A program made the translations under genes and the position numbers. A DNA stretch of 64,000 bases from Streptococcus sp. (lineage in GTDB: Bacteria > Bacillota > Bacilli > Lactobacillales > Streptococcaceae), in contig DOTL01000006.1 in assembly GCA_003521145.1 (NCBI GenBank), forward strand, positions 1 through 64,000, in the 5' to 3' direction. Below the pieces are notes generated by a model, which saw nothing but the letters and a program-made list of their open reading frames with translations, was not told where the DNA came from and did no database searches. Each line of letters starts with the position of its first letter. The first letter of the stretch is position 1. Of the stretch, positions 55,388 through 64,000 are shown one piece after another.

Positions 55388-55415
55388 CAAAAAAGTCTGT
55401 CTAAAAAGACAGACT
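55388..55415 (-). terminator. Terminator downstream of the two-component operon
   Basis: AGTCTGTCT...AGACAGACT with a TTTTTT tail on the minus strand, 220 bases after the response regulator. The 430-base gap otherwise holds one small plus-strand frame. Confidence 0.75.
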
Positions 55416-55463
55416 CATAATGTAGGATATAAAGCATTTATAGGAAAACATCCTTGGAGGTAT

Positions 55464-55580
55464 ATGAAACTGAAGGATTGGTGTATAAAAAACAAATCTT
55501 TTAGCCAACAAGTCAGTATTAGAGTTGACTTTGGAACTCTTCCAAGGAAGTTTCACTTAAAAATACTTCACTCTCACTAA
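55464..55580 (+). CDS. Possible 38-residue basic peptide
   Basis: GGAGGTAT precedes ATG of a 38-codon frame (MKLKDWCIKNKSFSQQVSIRV...) rich in Lys, His and Ser. It lies antisense to the long 3' trailer of the two-component operon. No clear promoter, and no family I recognise. Its support is the near-perfect ribosome site alone. Confidence 0.3.
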   Translation: MKLKDWCIKNKSFSQQVSIRVDFGTLPRKFHLKILHSH

Positions 55581-55638
55581 TTAATCTAATTTCAATTTTT
55601 AATTTAATCATAATGATAGAAAATTTACCTACTTCTCC

Positions 55639-56241
55639 TCACCCCAGCCAGTCTTTTTCTTCGGCAATGCGGACGGCTTCTGTTCGATTGCCTACATCGA
55701 GTTTAGTCAGGATGGCTGTCATGTAATTTCGGACAGTTCCATTTGAAAGAAAGAGGCTTTCAGCGATTTCTTGGTTGGTTGAACCTTGGACAACCATGGC
55801 CAAGACTTCTTGTTCACGTTGACTGAGTGGATTATTGTCAAAGGCGACACCTTCGACAAGCGCTGGTGAGTACTCCTTTTGACCTGCTAGGACGGTATGG
55901 ATGGTCGCCATAAGGTCACTGATGGAACGCTCTTTGAGCACATAGGCATCCACCTGGGCTGCCAGGGCTCGTTTAAAATAGCCTTTACGTTTGAAGGTGG
56001 TCACAATAACGACCTTCGTTTCTCTTTGGTTGGCACGGATCCACTCTAGGACATCAAGGCCTGTCTTGATTGGCATTTCAATGTCTAAAATGGCTACGTC
56101 GACCTCTTCTTTTTCCAAGAGGGCAATGGCTTCTTGGCCATCACTGGCCGCATGGATCTCTTCAACATCGTCCTCCAGCATGAGGAGTTGGCAGAGGGCA
56201 TCCCTCAACATTGACTGGTCTTCGGCAACTAATAATTTCAT
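55639..56241 (-). CDS. NarL/LuxR-family response regulator
   Basis: 200 residues: receiver domain with phospho-acceptor Asp in [13 protein letters not shown] (near 54) and Lys of VLKERS, then a C-terminal LuxR helix-turn-helix ([55 protein letters not shown]). It is the last gene of an operon with an ABC exporter and its sensor kinase, overlapping the kinase by four bases. It probably binds the tandem palindromes at the head of the operon. Confidence 0.92.
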   Translation of the reverse strand: MKLLVAEDQSMLRDALCQLLMLEDDVEEIHAASDGQEAIALLEKEEVDVAILDIEMPIKTGLDVLEWIRANQRETKVVIVTTFKRKGYFKRALAAQVDAYVLKERSISDLMATIHTVLAGQKEYSPALVEGVAFDNNPLSQREQEVLAMVVQGSTNQEIAESLFLSNGTVRNYMTAILTKLDVGNRTEAVRIAEEKDWLG

Positions 56242-57332
56242 GCTTTTCCTCCCTCTTTCAAATGCACGCGAATGATTGTTGGATACGATTGAGACAGAAT
56301 TTTCAAATCTCCATCTACTAAACTGAGGCGATCTCTGATACTATGTAGCTCTTGTCCTGTGACTTCCTCAAAGCCACAACCATCATCCTCAAACTCTAAA
56401 ACAATCCCATAATGACGACTTAGACGAATCTGACAGCTATCAGCTTGGCTATGTTTAATGACATTATTGGCCAGTTCACGAAGTACCATAGATAGGGTAG
56501 ACTGAGTAACTGGTGACAGGCTGTCTAAGTCAAGACTGCTGTCCACAGTCAAGACGACATCAGATAGGTCAAAGAGCCGCTCAAGTTCTAGCAACTCCTC
56601 AGCTATCGTTCGGTACTTGAGCTGATTGACAATCTCACGCACCTCGTACATGGAGTCACGGCTAATCTGGTTCAATTCTTCCAGATTCTTTCTAGCAGCA
56701 TCATACTGCTCCTTATCCATCTGTTTTAGAGCCAACTCGGTTTTGAGACTCATCATGGCAAAGGTGTGTCCTAAAGTATCGTGCAAATCACGACCAATAC
56801 GATTGCGTTCATTTTCAGCGGATAGGATATTGATGGAACGATTCTTCTCTGCAAGTGCTTCCTCCATCTTTCTCTCCTGACGCATACGGTTTTGAAAATA
56901 GTACATTCCCAAAGAAAAGAGGATAATAACCATAGAGATGAGGTGGGTGCTCAAATCGTCTGTCAATAGAAAGGATGATGACGTCAAAATCAACAGTGTC
57001 GCTAGAAAGGATAAGAAGCGATAAGATGATACGCTATCCTCAAAGCGCCAAACGAGAAGATTGACGTTGAAAAAAACAAACCACATCATGCCCCCCTGGA
57101 AGGTCATGGACATAAAGATAATGTAAGCTAGAGTGTAAAACCACAGAAAGGGGATCCACTTGCTATAGGCTTTTTTCAAATACACCATAAGAAGATAGGA
57201 GATGGTAAACAGTCCTGTCAAAACCAAGGTCCAAACTGGAAAATAGCCACCAAAAACTCCCAATACTGGGAAGACTAGGAAAATCAGACTAACAAAATAA
57301 GCGAAATCAAATTTCTGGTAAGTTCTAAACAT
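56238..57332 (-). CDS. Sensor histidine kinase (HisKA_3 type)
   Basis: About 364 residues. Five or so membrane helices occupy residues 10-145 with almost no outside loop, so it probably senses within the membrane or through the ABC partner. Then a short coiled coil, the phospho-acceptor His in [14 protein letters not shown] (about 200), and an HATPase domain with [14 protein letters not shown] and [11 protein letters not shown]. DesK/LiaS-like layout. I take the ATG at 57332 after AGAGAAAG; a GTG two codons upstream is possible. It overlaps the permease gene. Confidence 0.9.
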   Translation of the reverse strand: MFRTYQKFDFAYFVSLIFLVFPVLGVFGGYFPVWTLVLTGLFTISYLLMVYLKKAYSKWIPFLWFYTLAYIIFMSMTFQGGMMWFVFFNVNLLVWRFEDSVSSYRFLSFLATLLILTSSSFLLTDDLSTHLISMVIILFSLGMYYFQNRMRQERKMEEALAEKNRSINILSAENERNRIGRDLHDTLGHTFAMMSLKTELALKQMDKEQYDAARKNLEELNQISRDSMYEVREIVNQLKYRTIAEELLELERLFDLSDVVLTVDSSLDLDSLSPVTQSTLSMVLRELANNVIKHSQADSCQIRLSRHYGIVLEFEDDGCGFEEVTGQELHSIRDRLSLVDGDLKILSQSYPTIIRVHLKEGGKA

Positions 57333-58062
57333 TGTCACTTTCTCTGTAAGATTTGATAAAAAGGGCTAAGCCTGTAGCTATTGTAGCATAGACCAAGATA
57401 AAAATGAGTGATTTCCATGAAAATTCCCCTTTTTTCGCAAAATTGACCACCAATTGATTGATATGATAGATGGGTGTCCACCCAGAAATGTGCTGAACCC
57501 ATTTTGGAAACATGGTTACTGGCATCCAAGAGCCACCGATAATAGCAAGTCCAAGAAAGACGATATTTCCGACGATAGCCATGATTTGTTGAGACTTAAT
57601 TAGGGCTAGTAGTAAGCCAAAGGATAGGAAGACTAGACTTGACAAGAGTAAAAGAGCACCTGAACCGAGCCAATGTGATAATGGCATCTTAACATCACGC
57701 ACAAAAGCTCCTACACAGAAGGTTACGATGATAGCAACCATAAAGTTCATAAGAACTCTGAAAACTTTTGATAGGTAGTAGGTCTGAATACTTATTTTTG
57801 AATGTTCGATGTAGGTTAACCAATGCTCCGTTTGATCCTCTCTAAGCATGTAGGGAAAGGTAAAGAAACCAAAGCTGGACATAGAGAATCCTGTCATCGT
57901 CAACATATAAGACAAGATAAAGGCTTTTTGTGACTCTGGGTCAGGACTCATTTCCATACCTGAATACAAGAGGAAGAATCCGATAGGCATTCCGATAGAC
58001 ATGATAAAGACGGGCCAACTGCGCCATGTTTTTATCCATTCGATTTTAAGTAGTGCTTTCAT
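57325..58062 (-). CDS. ABC-2 permease of the two-component operon
   Basis: 245 residues with six membrane helices in ABC-2 arrangement (WRSWPVFIMSIGMPIGFFLLYSGMEM at the start, then MITLTGFSMSSFGFF-like helices, and a long re-entrant region GNIVFLGLAIIGGSWMPVTMFPKWVQHISGWTPIYHINQLV). It pairs with the ATPase immediately upstream (four-base overlap). Such exporters next to LuxR-type two-component systems often handle lipids or membrane-active peptides. Confidence 0.87.
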   Translation of the reverse strand: MKALLKIEWIKTWRSWPVFIMSIGMPIGFFLLYSGMEMSPDPESQKAFILSYMLTMTGFSMSSFGFFTFPYMLREDQTEHWLTYIEHSKISIQTYYLSKVFRVLMNFMVAIIVTFCVGAFVRDVKMPLSHWLGSGALLLLSSLVFLSFGLLLALIKSQQIMAIVGNIVFLGLAIIGGSWMPVTMFPKWVQHISGWTPIYHINQLVVNFAKKGEFSWKSLIFILVYATIATGLALFIKSYRESDNV

Positions 58063-58940
58063 GACTTGTCCTCCCTTGTGCTATCAAATAAGCTATCTAA
58101 AAGTGTTTTGTTTTGAATTTCAATGTCAGAAATGAGACAGCCGTGAGCTTGTAAACTACTCCATATACTTTCAATATCTTTAGTCATAAAGGTTACAACA
58201 TCACGTTTTTCAGTCACATCATAAATGGCTGCCAGTTTGTCAAGACTTGGAGCAAAGCGACTTGCTAAAGTGACTTGTTTTTCCTTTTCCTCGCTACGCA
58301 TGGCATGTGGCGTAGTATCCCTGATGAGTCTCCCCTGATGAAGGACCAAAATGCGATCAGCTGTGTGCTCGACTTCTTCGATATAGTGAGACGAATAAAG
58401 AATGGTTACACCTGACTTTTTAAGATCATTGATGATTTCCCAGAAACGTTGGCGTGTCGTAGTATCCATCCCTGCTGTCGGCTCGTCTAAAAAGAGAATG
58501 TCAGGCTTGCCAATTAGACAGAGGACAAAGGCAAGAAGACGTTTTTGTCCCCCTGAGAGTTTGTCCGCAAACTGCTGATACTGGTCGTCTTTGAATTGTA
58601 AGAGTGCTTGAATCTCTACTTTAGATAATCCATTCTCAGAAATATCTTGGAAAAAAGTAATCAATTCCCTAACTCTTAATTGTGAAGGAATAGTATTTTC
58701 TTGAAGGAGAACCGCAATTTGATCTTGCGCTTTCCCCTTTTTGCCCTTGATAAAGACTTGACCGCTACTGGCTTTCTTGTCACCGAGAACGCAGGACATT
58801 AAGGTCGTTTTACCAGAACCATTGGGCCCAATTAAAGCAAGACAATCGCCTTGTCCCACCTCAAAGCTAATATGGTCTAAAATCGTTTTTCCTCTGATTT
58901 TTTTGACAAGATTTGTGACTTGAAGGATTGCTTCACTCAT
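58059..58940 (-). CDS. ABC-2 exporter ATPase of the two-component operon
   Basis: 293 residues. Walker A GPNGSGKTT, signature LSGGQKRLLAFVLCLIG, Walker B ILFLDEPTAGMD, H-loop LYSSHYIEEVEHTADRI, and an accessory C-terminal domain (about 215-293). Substrate unknown. Its ATG overlaps the end of the small membrane protein gene (ATGAGTGA). Confidence 0.9.
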   Translation of the reverse strand: MSEAILQVTNLVKKIRGKTILDHISFEVGQGDCLALIGPNGSGKTTLMSCVLGDKKASSGQVFIKGKKGKAQDQIAVLLQENTIPSQLRVRELITFFQDISENGLSKVEIQALLQFKDDQYQQFADKLSGGQKRLLAFVLCLIGKPDILFLDEPTAGMDTTTRQRFWEIINDLKKSGVTILYSSHYIEEVEHTADRILVLHQGRLIRDTTPHAMRSEEKEKQVTLASRFAPSLDKLAAIYDVTEKRDVVTFMTKDIESIWSSLQAHGCLISDIEIQNKTLLDSLFDSTREDKS

Positions 58941-59112
58941 GTTTGTGACTCCCTTTCTTTTGATAGAAGGCTAGAAAAACATAACAAGCTGCAACAGATA
59001 CGCCCATAACACTATAGAGAATATCACTGCTGCCATGAAGTAAGACATAAGCAAAGAGGATGGTCCAAATTGCTGCTAGAAGCATGATGCTTAGTATTTT
59101 CAATAGTTTCAT
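58933..59112 (-). CDS. Small membrane protein, 59 residues
   Basis: MKLLKILSIMLLAAIWTILFAYVLLH then a second helix (LYSVMGVSVAACYVFLAFYQ) and a basic tail. AGGAGG is nine bases before the ATG, and its TGA overlaps the ATPase start by eight bases, so it is translationally coupled and very likely real. Two helices. It may be a small partner of the exporter or of the kinase. Family unknown. Confidence 0.7.
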   Translation of the reverse strand: MKLLKILSIMLLAAIWTILFAYVLLHGSSDILYSVMGVSVAACYVFLAFYQKKGSHKHE

Positions 59113-59122
59113 GCTGGGCCTC

Positions 59123-59395
59123 CTAGTTTTTTAAATCATTTATGACAAGGTCGATAAAACTTTTAGCCATAGTGATGAGAATGTAGGCTGAGATAGACAA
59201 GCCAATAATCATGCCCAAATTTGAGAAGATAGCTTCAAAATTGCCTTTTTCAAAGATGTCAGTAAACATGCTAAGTCCAGCAAAGACAGTTCCGATGACA
59301 GCGTAGATAAGGTAAGATGTTTTGATTTTCGTGAGATGACCTCTTTCGTTTTTTATTATTTCTAAGTTATGACTAAAGTATATCTTTTTGGTCAT
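59123..59395 (-). CDS. Two-helix membrane protein heading the exporter operon
   Basis: 90 residues from ATG 59395 (MTKKIYFSHNLEIIKNERGHL), with helices at about 30-48 and 60-82. The frame stays open upstream through the tandem palindromes, but these look like regulatory DNA, so the later start is preferred. A second ribosome site (AAAGAGG) seven bases before an in-frame ACG hints that an even shorter start may once have been used. Ten bases separate it from the next small gene. Unknown family. Confidence 0.6.
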   Translation of the reverse strand: MTKKIYFSHNLEIIKNERGHLTKIKTSYLIYAVIGTVFAGLSMFTDIFEKGNFEAIFSNLGMIIGLSISAYILITMAKSFIDLVINDLKN

Positions 59396-59412
59396 TCTCT
59401 TTTTAGCACCAG

Positions 59413-59441
59413 ATGTCATGACATGGCATGACATTTGTCAT
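59413..59441. promoter_or_regulatory. Tandem palindromes, likely response-regulator operator
   Basis: ATGTCATGACAT (59413-59424) and ATGACATTTGTCAT (59428-59441) are two perfect palindromes built from the same TGTCAT/ATGACA half-site, centred 16 bases apart, at the head of the exporter/two-component operon. LuxR-type regulators bind such paired dyads. Confidence 0.6.
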
Positions 59442-59455
59442 GTGACGTAAAGGTA

Positions 59456-59485
59456 AGAAAAAGGAGCTGACCTTTCAGTCAACTC
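59456..59485 (-). terminator. Terminator after the KAS III-like gene
   Basis: GAGTTGACT-GAAA-GGTCAGCTC with TTTTTC following on the minus strand. Confidence 0.8.
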
Positions 59486-59552
59486 TAACTTGAGTTATAA
59501 GCAAAAGAAGGTTCATCCGTCATTTTGACACTACTCGTTTCTAGCCAAGAAA

Positions 59553-60497
59553 TTATAATTTCAAGGCCAACATGTTAACCGTCATACCTGCTGCTGTTCC
59601 CAAAAGGTAGACGACATCTCCTTCTTTAACTAAGCCATGATCTAATGAGTAAGCTAAACCAAATGGAACAGATACAGAAACCATATTACCATAGTCAGTA
59701 ACTATGTTAAGATATTGATCTTCAGCAATACTAAGTTTATCCATTACCAAAGATAAGGCGCGACTAGCTTGATGGGGAATGATGTAGTCCACATCCGCAA
59801 GAGCCAAGTGAGTTTTCTCTTGGAATTCTTGGAACATATCAGGAAGCTTATGCGCTGATAAAAGGAGAATCTTCTTGCCCTTCATATCAAACATAAAGTC
59901 CGTTTTTGTCTTTTCTGAATATTTTTTAGGATGGTAAGAAGTCAAACCTCCACGGATTTCAGTATCATGAGCACCTTCTGACCAGGTATGTTGTAGACTT
60001 GCAATAACCCCTTTGTCTTGAGAACTTGCTTGGAAAATAAAGGCTGCTGCTCCGTCACTAAAGAGTTCAAAACTTTCTTTTTGTTTCAGATTGAGACCCA
60101 GACTTCCGACCTCACTAGATACAATCAAGACACGATGGTATTCACCAGCTTCAATCAAGTAGGACATTGTTGATAAAGCTGAGATAAAACTTGTACAAGT
60201 CGTATTGATATCCATGGCTGGGATGGCAAGTCCTTTTGCCACGCGCTCATGAATCAAGGCTGCAGTACAAGGAATAGGCTGCACACCAACTGCACTGGCT
60301 GAGACAAGACAATCAATGTCATCAATTTTCAAATTGGCATTTTCAAGAGCTCGTTGGATAGCCACTTCGGCCAAATCCAACTGTGTTTCTTCATCTTCTA
60401 CAACACGATAACGTGTTTGATTTTTGAATTGTACGGTTTGTTTTGGAAGACAAACTCCATAACCTGCGATTTCGACATGTCTTTTTACTTCTGTCAT
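59553..60497 (-). CDS. Beta-ketoacyl-ACP synthase III-like enzyme
   Basis: 314 residues with the thiolase fold of FabH relatives. The nucleophile Cys is in DINTTCTSFISAL (near 110), the His in IIPHQASRALS (near 240) and the Asn in DYGNMVSVSVPFG (near 270): an intact catalytic triad. It lacks the typical FabH start, and its partner is an F390-synthetase-like ligase, so it probably belongs to a small specialised pathway that joins acyl groups, not to bulk fatty-acid synthesis. The second ATG (60497) is spaced best from AAAGGA. The pathway partner is truncated, so function may be lost. Confidence 0.82.
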   Translation of the reverse strand: MTEVKRHVEIAGYGVCLPKQTVQFKNQTRYRVVEDEETQLDLAEVAIQRALENANLKIDDIDCLVSASAVGVQPIPCTAALIHERVAKGLAIPAMDINTTCTSFISALSTMSYLIEAGEYHRVLIVSSEVGSLGLNLKQKESFELFSDGAAAFIFQASSQDKGVIASLQHTWSEGAHDTEIRGGLTSYHPKKYSEKTKTDFMFDMKGKKILLLSAHKLPDMFQEFQEKTHLALADVDYIIPHQASRALSLVMDKLSIAEDQYLNIVTDYGNMVSVSVPFGLAYSLDHGLVKEGDVVYLLGTAAGMTVNMLALKL

Positions 60498-60520
60498 TGT
60501 CATTCATCCTTTCATAAACG

Positions 60521-61240
60521 CTAAATCCGTTTGAGTTTTCGACTGGTATCCCAATGATATTCGGAAAAATGGATCTTCGGAACCTTAAAATGCTTTTGCT
60601 GCGCCAAGAGTTGAAACTGAGCTGTGATAGCTTCTTCTACTTGCTCGTCTCGTTGGCTTAGACAGACTTCAACAATCTGATCTGAATGTTGCTTGACTTG
60701 ATAGTCTCCAATATTTTCCACAAAGAGAATACAACGCCTGATAAAATCAGGATAGATTGTCACCTGTCCTCCATCCTGACCTTCAAAGTAAAAGATATCA
60801 TCGGAGCGACCTTCGACCTTATCAATCCTTGTATAATGAGAAACACATGGACAAGGTTCAGGATTTTCAACCAAGATATCATTAAGTTTGTAAAGGTAAA
60901 CAGGTTGACTGTTTCGCTTGAAATCCGTTATCATGGGTAGCTTAAAAGCACTCGAGATGCGAATTCTATCACTATCCTCTAAAATTTCTGCTACAGAGAC
61001 AATTTTTTTCGGTGAGATAGACAAGTCTCTTGCCTTAAGAGGCTTGCTCAACTCTATCAGTATGGAAGCTGGTGCCACAACAATTGTCGGTTGATAATGA
61101 TTAAGACGTTCAATATGTTCATCAGTATTTTTAAAAATATCGAAGTATTCTAATCGTATAAATGCCGTATTGATAGTCTGGTAGAGTTCATTATCTGATC
61201 TAAGGAAAAAGGCAACTCGGTGCGTACAACACATCCTTTG
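60521..61240 (-). pseudogene. Truncated coenzyme F390 synthetase-like ligase
   Basis: About 240 codons that match only the middle and end of phenylacetate-CoA ligase/F390-synthetase-type adenylating enzymes: HRVAFFLRSDNELYQTINTAFIRLEYFDIF, QPTIVVAPASILIELSKPL, ISPKKIVSVAEILEDSDRIRISSAF, then GRSDDIFYFEGQDGGQVTIYPDFIRRCI. The N-terminal 150 or so residues with the AMP-binding STGTS-type loop are missing. The sequence upstream of about 61240 belongs to another gene (a J-domain protein), so a deletion joined the two. Its partner is the KAS III-like gene 24 bases downstream. Confidence 0.7.
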
Positions 61241-62178
61241 TAATGCACACTGATTTTTCGGAGCCAAAGGGTATCACCTTTATCAAGTGTATTAAAATCA
61301 CTTGGGCTGACGAAAAAATTACGTTTTGCGTCACCCACCTTAACGACTAGGGAGTGGTTGGTACTTGTTCTTGGTGCCTTGGCAATTCGCTTTCCAGTGA
61401 TGACACCTACAACCTTAGATTAGTCCTCTCTATAATAACCCATCTTGGTTAAAATAAAGAGAAGAAATTTATCCGTTAGTATCCAAATACCTGCAGAAAG
61501 AGCAAGTGCAAAAAAGATAAATATTCCCGTCACCAAGCCTAGACTTCCACTCTCACGCCCACTATCAAACCAGAGATGTAAACCTTTCTCATTTCCAAAA
61601 TACAGCAGAAAGGGTTGTAAAAAACTGCTCTTCAACAATCTGAAGAAAACTATCCTGCTTTTCAATATCTAAATCTTCTTTTAAAACAGAATCTTCGCTA
61701 GTCCTTGAATGAGGCTCACTATGATTGAACGTTTCATGAGTATCTGACAAAGCTAGCTCATCTCCAGTTGCTTTTGCTCTTCTTCAGCATCTACCTGCTG
61801 AACCTCATATTCAGTCACTTGCTCGTCGTTGACTTTTTCAGTCGCATAATCTGTTAGCTCAAGTTCATCAATGCTTTCTTGCTCTTGAACAGACTCGCTA
61901 CTATCTGCATCTTGTTTAAAGGAAGCTTCTAGCTGAGAGGCAGACACCATCCCAACCATACTGCCATCGACCTGTTTATAGCCTATGACGGCACTCATCT
62001 CCTCATTTCCAGAATGCGATTTTTGCCAGGCAAGGGCCTCTTGATAAGCCTTTTGTAGGCGTTGGAAATTTTCAGGATCATCCTCAGAGTGATAGACCTT
62101 ACTCTGTTTGGCATAGGCTCTCTTGATGTCTTTAAGATTATTGGTTGGTTGAATGCCCAAAATCGACCAAAAATTCAT
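61236..62178 (-). pseudogene. Decayed J-domain membrane protein
   Basis: Starts at 62178 with MNFWSILGIQPTNNLKDIKRAYAKQSKVYHSEDDPENFQRLQKAYQEALAWQ, a J-like domain in which HPD is changed to HSE. An acidic linker follows. TAG at about 61753 ends the first frame; the sequence continues in other frames (LALSDTHETFNHSEPHSRTSEDSVLKEDLDIEKQDS, then FDSGRESGSLGLVTGIFIFFALALSAGIWILTDKFLLFI). A TAA at 61420 interrupts it, and VVGVITGKRIAKAPRTSTNHSLVVKV...DKGDTLWLRKI ends at the deletion junction. At least three lesions. It followed the Hsp70 gene with a 3-base gap. Confidence 0.75.
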
Positions 62179-62181
62179 GCG

Positions 62182-63959
62182 TCATCTTCTATCTCCAGAA
62201 ATTAGGGTCATCAGACCTATCAAAGGGGGCTCATCAGTTTCCTCATGGTCAGCTTCTTCTTTACGGAAAATATCCAAATCATCTAGTGACACGATATTCT
62301 CAATGCTATCAAGATAAGCTTGGTAGCGTTTCACAATCTCTTTTCGCTTCTTGATATTGTTAATAGCCAACTGATAGCCTTTTAAAATCTTCTATTTGCC
62401 ACAAAAAATGTAGTTGCATCTTATAAGGCATTTCCATGACTAAATGATAAGCCCGCTCAGACTGCGTTTTAAAGTCGGCCTCAAAGGATAATTGATCAGA
62501 GACAAGCTTGATATTCTCCAGATGCTCACTCTTGTCGACCTCTTCGATTTTACTTTGACTACCAATCCGATAGGTCTTGGTTTCACCTGTTGACCCTAGT
62601 TTCACTTCTATATAAAGCATAGAATTTATATAGTAAGTAAAGGTAGTCTTAAATGTCTCTGACTTACTAGCGTTACCTGGAACATCGATAACAAACTCAT
62701 CCAAAAAGAAGTTTGCCTCAGGGTCAAGTGATTCTCCCTGATAAATCATAAAACGACATTGTCTCTGTCCCCGACTGGCATAATAATATTTGCTGGCTGA
62801 GGTTCGAAGAACAGACAACTTATTAATGACCTTTGAAAAGATATTCTTATTAAAATCTGAATCATAGGCACTGACTCTCAACGAGAAGGGACAAATATCT
62901 GTAATCACCAAATCTTTGACCTTTTCTTGACGCTCTTTGACAGCTAAATAAGTCCCCAAACCACTCGCAACCAACTCATCCATATCCTTCAAACGCTTGA
63001 TAGGAAAATTGAGAAGATTCGTGATATAAGATTGAACCAAAGGCATCATGCTAGACCCACCGACCAAGATAAAGGCATCCAGCGCATGAGCCCTGTAGCC
63101 ACTACCACTCACTGCCCCTTCCAATGACTTTCTTAACACGATCAAGAACAGGTTGAATAATGGACTTAAGCTCAGCTTGAGTGTATTGTTTCATGTAATA
63201 TTGGTCATCGTAGGTCTAGGAGACTGCAGCCACTTTTTCCTTTTGTAGCTTGAGCTTGCAACGTTCTGCAGACAAGAGGAGACTAGACTTTTGCTTCGTA
63301 TCCAACTTCTCCAAATCAATCTCTTGAGACTGACAAAAATCTTCAGCAATAGCCTTATCAAAGTCACTACCACCCAAGAAGTTATCACTCGCAATGGAAA
63401 CAATTGAAATCACATTATCAAAGCAATCAACCACAGAAACATCAAGCATTCCTCCTCCAAAGTCGAAGACGGTGAAAGATTCGTCCTTACCAATCTTGTG
63501 ACAAGCAATGGCAGCCGCAGAAGGCTCGTTAATCAATCGTTCCGCCTTAATGCCCAATCGTTGTCCGATAGCCTTGGTCACAGAGCGTTGCTTCTCGTTA
63601 AAATAAGCTGGCACACTAATAAGTATATTATCTACCTTTTCACCTAAGTAACTCTCCACATCTGCTACTAATTGTTTAACCACCAAAGTTGACAAATCCT
63701 TTGCCTAGAAAGCTTCCCCATCAAGGTAAAATATTTCATTGGTTCCCATTGAATGTCTAAAGAGTTGGGCCGTATTCTTAGGGTCAGTCACTAAGCGTTC
63801 CTTCGCAATTTTTCCAACCGTCAAAACATCATCCGACACATGGACCACGCTAGGTGTCAAATACTCGCCAAAATCATTTGGAATCAGCTTAACCTCACCA
63901 TCACGATAGGTAACCGCTAGACTGTTAGTCGTCCCCAAATCAATACCAATTGTTGCCAT
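62182..63959 (-). pseudogene. Decayed Hsp70 (DnaK/HscC-like) paralogue
   Basis: About 590 codons once. Start at 63959: MATIGIDLGTTNSLAVTYRDGEVKLIPNDFGEYLTPSVV, the Hsp70 ATPase start. Then TAG (after LDGEAF, about 63705), STLVVKQLVADVESYLGEKVDNILISVPAYFNEKQRSVTKAIGQRLG, FDFGGGMLDVSVVD, TAG after KEKVAAVS (63216), a frameshift near 63130, ILVGGSSMMPLVQSYITNLL, the substrate-binding part, and a last frameshift near 62375 before AINNIKKRKEIVKRYQAYL. Four lesions. A specialised Hsp70 with its own J partner, not the housekeeping DnaK. Confidence 0.88.
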
Positions 63960-63989
63960 AACATTCTCCTAAACTGCTTTTGTCCTTCC

Positions 63990-63995
63990 ATTATA
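63990..63995 (-). promoter_or_regulatory. -10 element upstream of the Hsp70 remnant
   Basis: TGTTATAAT extended -10 on the minus strand, 31 bases before the ATG. The -35 falls outside the window. Confidence 0.5.
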
Positions 63996-64000
63996 ACATA

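Noticed and set aside
59396..59434. Upstream start (MSCHVMTSG) for the 59123-59395 gene
   Set aside because: These codons are made of the operator palindromes; the peptide is a by-product of TGTCATGACA DNA.

Overview
This window looks like Streptococcus thermophilus, or a very close member of the S. salivarius group. The L-lactate dehydrogenase, H2O-forming NADH oxidase, GyrA, SrtA and PheST proteins are of streptococcal type. Promoters are AT-rich, often with an extended -10 (TGnTATAAT). The many recently broken genes fit the known gene decay of this dairy species. The assignment comes from recognising protein families, not from a database search.

Layout. 0-7 kb: adenosine deaminase diverges from a YghU-type GST, a DHH phosphoesterase, an ApbE-like flavin transferase and ribosomal protein L31, followed by an Nramp-like transporter and a secreted DUF1002 protein on the minus strand. 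7-15 kb: the gyrA-srtA-VOC operon diverges from ldh; nox and an ABC-F ATPase follow. 15-20 kb: a likely vitamin B6 salvage operon (two ECF S components and a pyridoxal-kinase-like protein), a lipoprotein, a MocR-type regulator that lacks the PLP lysine, a stand-alone ATP-cone protein and two small membrane proteins. 20-25 kb: pheS and pheT with a dead acetyltransferase between them, led by a Phe T-box. 25-33 kb: an XRE/DUF3278 pair, smc-rnc, dapA, asd and an asd-type small RNA. 33-41 kb: a decayed Ser-rich secreted protein, two cardiolipin synthases (one has lost its start codon), a GNAT enzyme, uvrC, a HAD phosphatase and a broken bioY.

41.8-49.1 kb is the most notable part. It is one minus-strand operon: urocanase-like, DUF917, HAL-like, then a QAT-family ABC transporter (permease, binding protein, ATPase, permease). 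It would normally be labelled histidine utilisation plus osmoprotectant uptake. However, the HAL-like enzyme lacks the Ala-Ser-Gly MIO triad, the urocanase lacks its conserved Cys, and DUF917 stands where HutI would be. Together these suggest uptake and breakdown of ergothioneine: trimethylamine elimination, thiourocanate hydration and thiohydantoin desulfuration.

49.5-64 kb: L-serine dehydratase (sdaAB-sdaAA), then a graveyard containing an IS30-like scrap, a frameshifted small protein, and a fully broken ABC-2 exporter. An intact exporter/two-component operon follows, with a tandem palindrome upstream. The window ends with a KAS III-like enzyme, a truncated F390-synthetase-like ligase fused by deletion to a dead J-domain protein, and a dead Hsp70 paralogue.
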